Both the position numbers and the translations under genes were made by a program. 64,000 bases of DNA from Zoroaster sp. YZ-2022 (taxonomy: Eukaryota > Echinodermata > Asteroidea > Forcipulatida > Zoroasteridae), in the NCBI GenBank assembly GCA_029582265.1, contig CM055817.1, positions 52,736,740-52,800,739 on the forward strand, given 5' to 3'. This document shows, in pieces, positions 56,498 through 64,000 of this stretch. Every line of letters starts with the position of its first letter. Position 1 is the first letter of the stretch. A model generated the notes under the pieces. The model was not told where the DNA came from. It was given only the letters and a program-made list of their open reading frames with translations, and did no database searches.

Positions 56498-56689
56498 GTA
56501 CAATTATTATAGAAAATTTACAAACCTTGAAATATGTACTATTAATATTTATATTTTGAAAATGAAATTGAGATGGGCATTTAATGGGAGTAACAGGTCA
56601 ACACATGGTCTTTACCTCAAGATAAATACATCTGGGGGTCCTGGGACTACCCCATGACCACGCCCGTAAAACCCTTGTTAAGGCAAAGA

Positions 56690-56925
56690 AAATATAGTCT
56701 CTGGTTTCTAGTCTCCGCACGCGTCGCCTCCCGATTTGTGTAGCCCGTCTTTAGCTACCATACTTTGTGTATATGGGAAATTTAATCTGGTTCCAATAAT
56801 CATGATACATGTACATGTACCACATATTCCACTGATTGGCAAGAAAAACCAAAGATTACCCCCCCCCCCCCAAAAAAAAAAGAAAAAAGCGATTTTGAAG
56901 CCAACCTATGACTAGAGGGGGATGC
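56690..56925 (+). mobile_element. Family M fragment
   Basis: Carries the CTCTGGTTTCTAGTCTCCGC left end, the TAGCTACCATACTTTGTG core and a TTTTGAAGCCAACCTATGAC right part, with the middle deleted. Confidence 0.55.
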
Positions 56926-57413
56926 ACAACATTGGTAATTGTACATTGGTTGTACATCTCTGGTTTCTGGTCTCCGCGTGCATCCACCTCAGACCCGCGC
57001 GTGGACATTTTTAAATTTTCATTTTTGTTGTTGCTATGAAACGATGTCCAATTGCAGCCAAAATTGCTGTATCGATTGGAATTCTGCCGTGCTGTGTTTT
57101 AAACGACGTTTTCACATACAGGTAGGGGGGGGGTATTCTTATTCTTATTCGGCCAATAAAACATATGGACAATACATTCGGAACAATATACAATAATACA
57201 GTGAAGACAAACGAACATTTAAACCAATCTATGATGGCCAGGATCAACAAAAGTGTACTGAAACACTGTAGCCCGAAAGCTTGTTGGTTCAGTCAGACAG
57301 GATTCATAAATATACATTAATATAATATAATAGGCCTAAGTCAAAACTGAATTGCAAAATATACATAAATAAATACATAAAGAAATACGAATCAATGGGC
57401 AAAATAAAAATGG

Positions 57414-57788
57414 ATTTATAACTCCAGAAAGTCATGCCATATCACGCCAATCTTGAAAGAACTGCACTGGCTTCCTGTTTCACAGAGAATTGTTTTTAAA
57501 CTTATGCTAATTGTTCACAAATCTTTTAATAACATTGCTCCAATTTATATTTCTGAACTGCTTAGAGTCTACACTCCATCACGCAATTTGCGCTCCAGCA
57601 ACATGTCACTCCTAAAGGAACCAACTTCAAAACGGAACTGGGGTGATAGGTCGTTTTCTGTCGCAGCTCCGAGACTCTGGAATCATCTTCCAACTAAACT
57701 CAAATCTTGTCGTAGTATAACCAGATTTAAGTCAATGCTTAAAACTCATCTTATGTCACAATTCTTCAAAGATGATGTATATTTGTAA
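57414..57788 (+). CDS. LINE reverse transcriptase, C-terminal fragment
   Basis: An open frame of about 124 codons ends at TAA (57,786-57,788). It has the order typical of the C-terminal end of CR1/L2/Rex-type non-LTR reverse transcriptases: SRKSCHITPILKELHWLPV, APIYISELL, YTPSRNLRSS, WGDRSFSVAAPRLWNHLP, TRFKSMLKTHL. It lies beyond the catalytic YADD region, which is missing. The copy is truncated at its 5' side, as expected for incomplete reverse transcription. The full protein would copy its own RNA at a nick in chromosomal DNA. Confidence 0.88.
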   Translation: MYNSRKSCHITPILKELHWLPVSQRIVFKLMLIVHKSFNNIAPIYISELLRVYTPSRNLRSSNMSLLKEPTSKRNWGDRSFSVAAPRLWNHLPTKLKSCRSITRFKSMLKTHLMSQFFKDDVYL

Positions 57789-57882
57789 TTGCATTGTAGG
57801 TATACATGTATGTATCTCAGTACATAATTTTTCCCTATTGTATCATTGTATATTGTTTGTATTCATGTTTTTCTTTGTTTCC

Positions 57883-57946
57883 GCGCCTTGAGCGCCCAGC
57901 AGGGTGGATATGTGCGCGCTACAAATCTTTATTATTATTATTATAT
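57883..57946 (+). repeat. LINE 3' tail shared with the SINEs
   Basis: GCGCCTTGAGCGCC, then GGTGGATATGTGCGCG, then AATCTTTATTATTATTATT. The tRNA-Leu SINE ends GCGCCTTGAGCGCC ... GGTGGATACGTGCGC ... ATTATTATT, in the same order and spacing. Confidence 0.85.
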
Positions 57947-58351
57947 AAGTTGATAATAATGTAATAAGGATAATTAAGAGAAAAAATGATAATTAAATGT
58001 ACAATGTATGAAAGTTTGCCTGATTTGTGAGGCCTCTCTTAGCCACCATACTTTGTGTATGGGAAATTTGGTCCCCACGTATACGTGTGTACATGCATCA
58101 CGTATTTCCCTGTTGGCAAAAAAAAAAAGAGAAAATATTACTCACAAAAAATAAAAAAATAAAATAAAAAGGTGTTACTGCGCCGATATTGAAGCCGACC
58201 GATGACCAGAAACCGGACTTTTTTTTGTTGCCTAAACAACGTGCACATGTATGTACACTACATGTAGGTAAAGTTACATGTTAATTGTACCTAACACAGG
58301 AAATACATGTAATGTTACTGTATACATGTACAATGTAAATGCTCTTGTTTT

Positions 58352-58674
58352 ATAACCCTCCTACAATCAGTGCAATTTTTGAAACAACCCATTCAGGCCA
58401 CACCAAGCCATTAGCTGTTGCCAGTGGCCTCCTATGGTTACCCTTCTGTGCACTGTCACACCACTGAGATTGCAGGGTAAGGTGGTCTCCCATCGATACA
58501 TTGCAGGCCATACTAATATGTTCAAACATTTACAGTGGCCTTGGGTGGCGCACAGTTGATTTTGTAAGATTACTTGGAAATGACAGCAGGCTTGTACATG
58601 CACATATATGTACTGAAGGTTGCTAAAGAACAGAATTTTGTGGATCGGAGTGGCCTCCATGTGTAGGAGGGATA
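58352..58674 (+). mobile_element. TTAA-type MITE, family C
   Basis: TAACCCTCCTACAATCAGTG ... CATGTGTAGGAGGGATAA. The borders have drifted by one base from TTAA. The interior matches 59,853 and 61,641. Confidence 0.8.
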
Positions 58675-58785
58675 ATTAAATAATGACAGAGCCTATCCGA
58701 ATACATTGTATGTTATAACTTTCACAGGTTAGTTTCTGTACACTGTACATGTATCTCTTGGATCAATGCATTCACAGACACTTGA

Positions 58786-59233
58786 CAACCCTAACCACCC
58801 CCAAATCCATCAAAATCTCTCCAAGGGACACTTTTTTGTTTGGAAACATTCAGCACTTTCAGAAACTGGTACTTTCACCTCTTCAAAATGGGGCAAAATT
58901 ACTACCTGGCAAGAAGTACAGGCCATAAGTGCTGAATATGAAAGATCAACGAAAATGCATGGTGCATTTTGAAGATAATGGCACGCTTCCAAAAGTGCAC
59001 TGATGGATTTTCGGAGGGTTCAGTGAAGGTTCCTAGCCAGAATACCTAGGGGGTTAGGGTTAAGGAAGGTTCCTAGCCAGAATACCTATAGGGGGTTAGG
59101 GTTAAGGAAGATTCCTTGCCAGAATACCTATAGGGGGTTAGGGTTAAGGAAGATTCCTAGCCAGAATACCTATAGGGAGTTAGGGTTAAGGAAGGTTCCT
59201 AGCCAGAATGCCACTTGAGGGGGTTAGGGTTAA
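58786..59233 (+). mobile_element. TTAA MITE, family B, end repeated about five times
   Basis: Normal interior until about 59,030, then GGAAGGTTCCTAGCCAGAAT ... GGGTTAGGGT recurs with a 42-bp period (TAAGGAAG at 59,061, 59,103, 59,145 and 59,187). The final border is GGGTTAA. Confidence 0.88.
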
Positions 59234-59852
59234 TGCCCTAAACTTGAGCATTACTCTAGACAATTGTGCAAAACACACTCATAGATTAAATTGCATGCAA
59301 AGGTGCGACCGGTACCCTGTCCTTGGTTACACAGGTATTCACTCCAATCTATTGCCACCTCAACACAAAAAGTCTCTGACCTTTGGATGCCAACCAAGGA
59401 ATTATTTTAACTTACACCTGCAAAGGATCCCACAAAAGTGCTCATCATATAGAATAGATACAGTCTCCTTTATTCCTCCAAGGAAATGTTATTTTTTGTC
59501 TCCCCGTTTTGGAAGGACAGCATCGACGTAAAAATTCCAAGCTACCCAAATCGTTCAAGTGCATTGGACTGTGTACCTGTAGCTCCAGCCAACAACAGAG
59601 GGAGGGGGGGGGGGTGAATATCAGACAATCATAAATCTTTTGCCATGAATAAAAAGGTGCCTTTTGTAACCCAGAGCATTACTAATAATAGAACTCCACA
59701 AAGGTTTAGTGGCTCCCTGAATAATGGCGCTGACTACTGTACATGTAGATCGCCGACTTGATTAGAATATGAAACGATATTGACATATCTCCTCAAAAGG
59801 CAAATAAACAAATCCAACAGGGGGGGGGGGGGGGTAGCCTGAGACACCCTCT
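59234..59852. other. Unassigned non-coding stretch
   Basis: Contains G runs near 59,605 and 59,821-59,834. No recognisable gene. Confidence 0.4.
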
Positions 59853-60170
59853 CTAAACCTCCTACAATCAGTGCAATTTTTGAAACAACCCATTCAGGCC
59901 ACTCCAAGCCATTAGCTGTTGCCAGTGGCCTCCTATGGTTACCCTTCTGTGCACTGTCACACCACTGAGATTGCAGGGTAAGGTAGTCTCCCATTGATAC
60001 ATTGCAGGCCATACTAATTTGTTCAAACATTTACAGTGGCCTTGGGTGGCACACAGTTGATTTTGTAAGATTACTTGGAAAGGACAGCAGGCTTGTACAT
60101 GTATGTACTGAAGGTTGCTAAAGAACAGAATTTTGTGGATCGGAGTGGCCTCCATGTGTAGGAGGGTTAA
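59853..60170 (+). mobile_element. TTAA MITE, family C
   Basis: CCTCCTACAATCAGTGC ... CATGTGTAGGAGGGTTAA. Single-unit reference copy of the family. Confidence 0.82.
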
Positions 60171-60547
60171 AACACACACTTTGTATTTATTCACGACGAA
60201 TATCATAAAGACAGAGGGGGAAAATGCAAAGCCTGTTGTAGCCTTGTATGCAAGTATATCAAATCAAGATCAAGCAAGATAAATTATGCTTGCAATTATA
60301 AAGCGTCCATGAAAATTGAAATTAATATTGTGTGACCAGTCGGGCACAACTCAATTCGTGTTCAAATGACATTTATATTTTTATAACTGTACTTTTTTTT
60401 TGCCAGGTGACGTCAGGACTCGCTTAAAGGGGATTGTACAACCATTGGTGAAATGTCTATGAGGTATAAAGACCAAGCTGAAAATGCATTCAGGTTTGTA
60501 TACTGTAGATGCATTCTAATGTTGGAAAGTGGATCATGGTTTCTAGT
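60171..60547. other. Unassigned non-coding stretch
   Basis: I see no gene or recognisable repeat here. Confidence 0.4.
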
Positions 60548-61300
60548 TTTGATGAAATTCTTGCGTCGGGTGAAAGACAATTGATTTAATTTTGCCCTAC
60601 ACCGACATGTGTATATATAGCACTGTATACTCAGTGCTTTCTGAGTGTCTATGGAAAAACCTCACAGGTGACTCGGTCGGGATTTGAACCCACGACCTCC
60701 TGCTTACTAGTGCAGACGTCTTAACCTCGCGACCACTGAGCTGGCCTAATGACCATTGGCTGGCTAGAATCCTATATAGCAGCGGGTGCCGCGATATTTA
60801 TATTTTTGATGAAATTCTTGCGTCGGGTGATAAACAATTGATTTTAATTTTGCCCTACACCGACGTATGTATAGCACTGTATACTCGGTGCTTTCTGAGT
60901 GTCTATGGAAAAACCTCACAGGCGACTCGGTCGGGATTCGAACCCACGACCTCCTGCTTACTAGTGCAGACTTCTTAACCTCTCAACCACTGAGCTGGCC
61001 CAATCACTATTGGCTGGCTAGAATCACATGTCGCAGCGGGTGCCGCGATATTTATAGTTTTGATGAAATTCTTGCGTCGGATGATAAACAATTGATTTAA
61101 TTTTGCCCTACACCGATGTGTGTATAGCACTGTATACTTAGTGCTTTCCGAGTGTCTATGGAAAAACCTCACAGGCGACTCGGGCGGGATTCGAACCCAC
61201 GACCTCCTGCTTACTAGTGCAGGCGTCTTAACCTCTCGACCACCGAGCAGTGCTATACACACGTCGGTGCAGGGCAAAATTAAATCAATTGGATCATGGT
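60548..61300 (-). mobile_element. tRNA-like fold-back repeat, three tandem units
   Basis: Units start at 60,550, 60,807 and 61,061 with TGATGAAATTCTTGCGTCGG, a period of about 255 bp. Each holds one tRNA-like segment; on the minus strand GCACTAGTAAGCAGGAGG is followed by GTGGGTTCGAATCC (TTCAAATCC in the first unit). The last unit is cut and followed by an inverted copy of its outer block (CAGTGCTATACACACGTCGG). I cannot assign an amino acid, and the acceptor stem does not pair well, so these are not functional tRNA genes. Confidence 0.75.
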
Positions 61301-61303
61301 TGT

Positions 61304-61547
61304 TTAACCCTCCTACATGTACTACAGCTGAACTTCAGTGGCAAGTAGCTATAGAGGTCAAAACCAGTCAACTGTCCGTTTTGTGACTGTTGACCCAACT
61401 GTGCACACGGGGGGGGGGGGGGGCATTGTTGACTGGTTTTGAGTGTCATTTTGACCACCCTGAACAATACAAGACAATGCTTTTTACCAGTCAAAAACGG
61501 TCGGCTCATTTTGACTCATAAATTTGCACTGATAGCAAGAGGGTTAA
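61304..61547 (-). mobile_element. TTAA MITE, family D, uninterrupted
   Basis: TTAACCCTCCTACATGTAC ... CAAGAGGGTTAA with a G run inside. Serves as the empty-site reference for 25,461 and 29,354. Confidence 0.82.
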
Positions 61548-61640
61548 TTCAGACTGGAAAATTATTTCACTTATGACAGCACCTCTGACCAATTTTTCAT
61601 AAAGGACTTTTTTTTGTTAATAATCCATCAACATTTTGCA

Positions 61641-62160
61641 TTAACCCTCCTACAATCAGTGCAATTTTTGAAACAACCCATTCAGGCCACTCCAAGCCAT
61701 CAGCTGTTGCCAGTGGCCTCCTTACCCTTCTGTGCACTGTCACACCACTCCTACAATCAGTGCAATTTTTGAAACAACCCATTCAGGCCACTCCAAGCCA
61801 TCAGCTGTTGCCAGTGGCCTCCTTACCCTTCTGTGCACTGTCACACCACTCCTACAATCAGTGCAATTTTTGAAACAACCCATTCACGGCACTCCAAGCC
61901 ATTAGCTGTTGCCAGTGGCCTCCTATGGATACCCTTCTGTGCACTGTCACACCACTGAGATTGCAGGGTAAAGTGGTCTCCCATTGATACATTGCAGGCC
62001 ATACTAATATGTTCAAACATTTACAGTGGCCTTGGGTGACACACCGTTGATTTTGTAAGATTACTTGGAAAGGACAGCAGGCTTGTACATGTATGTACTG
62101 AAGGTTGCTCAAGAGCAGAATTTTGTGGATCAGAGTGGCCTCCATGTGTAGGAGGGTTAA
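61641..62160 (+). mobile_element. TTAA MITE, family C, first third triplicated
   Basis: The first ~103 bp (CCTACAATCAGTGCAATTTT ... GTCACACCACT) occurs three times in tandem before the rest of the element; the element ends TGTAGGAGGGTTAA. Other family C copies have it once. Confidence 0.88.
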
Positions 62161-62760
62161 AACCATGGACTAGATGAGTGTCTAAACGATGTACATATGT
62201 AACCTGTTATAACTACACCAGGATGTTACAGCGCCCTCTTGTGTTCAATACAAAACAGCAAATACAATGTACAAGGACTTTTTCTGTCCCTCGTTTACTA
62301 AGTAAGTGGCAATGTTTGCATTTTTTTGGCCGACAAAAGGTTTTGGTATATGTAAACAGAAGTTACTAGAACTGGGTTGGAATCACAATAGATACATACA
62401 CATGTGCTTTGTGGAGTTGAAGTACAATGTACCCAGCTACAAGATTTCAGGAATTGCCCAACTTAGCGCTTTTTAACAGGAAAAAATTTAATTGTGATGT
62501 AGAAAAAATATTTGTACACTGTGATGACAACTTACCCAATGGCTTGTAACTTGAAGAAAGACTACTTTTGAGTGTTCACTTTTAATATTTAGAACTGTGA
62601 ATATTCTTCCACACCTTTGGCGATCCAACTTGTGATGTTAATTTCTGCGGAAAACAAATCAAAACAAAGAACTGATTAAATCGGAAGATCATACAAGTTC
62701 CAGTAAGGCCTACAATCATTAAAGATGAGTTGGATGAGAGAAACCGATGATTTGACATAT
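62161..62760. other. Unassigned non-coding stretch
   Basis: I see no gene or recognisable element here. Confidence 0.4.
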
Positions 62761-62970
62761 GTAAGACTAATTGCGGTGACACCATGTGAAATTCTCTATT
62801 GAGGAGTAATTAGTTCTGAAAAGAACTGGAGGTTGCAACTCGACGTTTCGATCAGTATGCTCTGATCTGAGCATACTGATTGAAACGTCGAGTTGCAACC
62901 TCCAGTTCTTTTCAGAACTAAATACTACTCAGTAGAGAATTTCACATGGTGTCACCGCAATTAGTCTTAC
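62761..62970. repeat. ~100-bp-arm palindrome of a Penelope-like end
   Basis: The left arm 62,761-62,863 and right arm 62,870-62,970 are inverted copies with few mismatches, separated by about six bases. The arms correspond to the ends at 24,445 and 51,750, so two copies of the same terminus lie head to head. Confidence 0.85.
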
Positions 62971-63160
62971 TTATCCTCTTCACCATGCAAAGCTTCAAGA
63001 TTTGACATATGATGGCAATCGATTCCATAGACGTGGTGCGGCATGAGAAAAAAAGACCGATCACCCCAAGAATGATTAGATTTAGGCTCAATGAGGGAGT
63101 TTAAACTGTCAGAACGGAGTTTACGAGGAGGTTTGTAAGGTTTTAAGCAAATCATCAATA
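62971..63160 (-). pseudogene. LINE reverse transcriptase C-terminal remnant
   Basis: On the minus strand, YKPPRKLRSDSLNSL and SNHSWGDRSFF match the same region of the fragment at 57.4 kb (YTPSRNLRSS, NWGDRSF). Downstream the frame decays. It is directly next to the Penelope-like palindrome. Confidence 0.65.
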
Positions 63161-63685
63161 TATGTAGGGGGGAGCATTGTCATTGAGATTAAAACACCAA
63201 GAGCAATCATATGATTGTACATTTGTGCATGTTATCCAATGGGAAACCAAACTGCCTGAAAACGGCTAAATAGAAACTGAAACATGGATGGACATAATCC
63301 AAGATAACATTCTTTCAAACTCCGCCTTAAAACTATTATCATTTGACTTTTGATCTGTAACAAGCTAAAGTTATACAAACAAACCAGCTGCTATTACTTG
63401 TATTTGTTTATAGTGATCTTTGTATTCCAGTACTGTGATACATGCAAGTACATCTGTATGTTTTGTTTTTCTTTTGTACTGTCCTTGTAAAAAGTTAAAC
63501 AAACTTCCTCTACAGATGATAATAATGATTACTTTCAACTATACACAACTAATGGTAAAACGCAGACTTGTACGACTCGTGTACAAAATGTAGTTTCCAG
63601 ATCGCCAGATTTTTACAAATCGCAATGTTTTCATTTCATTTATTGATTTCACAGGTAGAAAAACAAATAAAAACACAAATTTACA
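63161..63685. other. Unassigned non-coding stretch
   Basis: I see no gene or recognisable repeat. Confidence 0.4.
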
Positions 63686-64000
63686 TTAACCCTCCTACTT
63701 CTGGTACCTTTTTCATACTGTACAAGTTGATGCACCATTTGAAACCATTCGCTTTTGTGGTTTTGAATGGTGAAATAACTGTACAGTATTGATTCCACCA
63801 AATGGTTTTGAATGGTACATACACTGTAGGTCAGCTATTAAATACAAAACCTTGTTTGGATCTTTCCAAATGGTAGTACAGCTAATACAAAACCTTGTTT
63901 GGATACTTCTAAGTGGTGAATCAATGGACCCTCTATGCATTTGAATGGATTTGAATGGTAGTAAAGCTTGCTACCAACACTGTTCAAATGGTATCACCAT
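63686..64000. mobile_element. TTAA MITE, family E, cut by window end
   Basis: TTAACCCTCCTACTTCTGG begins the element. The interior is the reverse complement of 43,700-44,067 with close agreement. The other border lies just beyond the window. Confidence 0.85.

Larger units (their letters stand above)
56955..58240 (+). mobile_element. Family M MITE with a LINE 3' end inside
   Basis: The left part (TCTCTGGTTTCTGGTCTCCG ... CACATACAGGTAGGGG) and right part (TTTGCCTGATTTGTGAGGCC ... GACCAGAAACCGGAC) are separated by a 5'-truncated LINE (about 57,130-57,945). Confidence 0.65.

Noticed and set aside
60670..61250. Possible tRNA gene cluster
   Set aside because: Three tRNA-like segments lie in repeated 255-bp units; acceptor-stem pairing is poor and the anticodon loop is irregular.

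Overview
This window is eukaryotic and probably comes from a marine invertebrate deuterostome, most likely an echinoderm such as a sea star. That placement is inferred from repeat style: tRNA-Leu-type SINEs, TTAA MITEs, many ACATGTACATGTA-like stretches and a CR1/L2-like LINE. No marker gene confirms it. There is no bacterial-style gene organisation, and almost every long open frame lies in a tandem repeat or a transposon.

One host gene is visible, on the minus strand. Four exons (46,614-46,477; 33,704-33,558; 32,003-31,856; 16,992-16,769) each have AG/GT splice borders, and their reading phases fit in order (0, 0, 1, then 0 at the last donor). They encode the first 219 residues of a polar, probably unstructured N-terminus. 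The gene runs past the last exon, and I do not recognise the protein. A 15-codon ATG exon with a consensus donor at 23,535-23,491 may be an alternative first exon. If this model is right, about 30 kb of the window is introns packed with mobile elements.

The rest is a layered deposit of repeats. (1) Many MITEs end in TTAA|CCCT...AGGG|TTAA (piggyBac-like target sites), in at least eight sequence families. (2) There are hAT-like MITEs (8-bp target duplications in two clear cases) and Tc1/mariner-like MITEs (TA). (3) A mariner-superfamily element at 39,069-40,774 has near-identical ~215-bp terminal repeats and a dead transposase. (4) A tRNA-Leu(CAA)-type SINE occurs as monomers and as a two-headed form; its 3' tail matches that of a LINE whose reverse transcriptase C-terminus is at 57,414-57,788. 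(5) A second, tRNA-like, fold-back repeat occurs at 47.2-47.8 and 60.5-61.3 kb. (6) Penelope-like terminal fragments are present. (7) Tandem arrays have units of 34, 42/84, 44, 58, 75, 81, 103, 108, ~145 and ~255 bp.

The main pattern is twofold. Small transposons are nested in one another so cleanly that empty and filled sites can be compared inside the window. In addition, the ends or arms of several unrelated MITEs have been amplified into minisatellites. An 81-bp satellite forms arrays at 6.2, 41.7, 51.5-53.0 and 53.6-54.4 kb, always in the same orientation.
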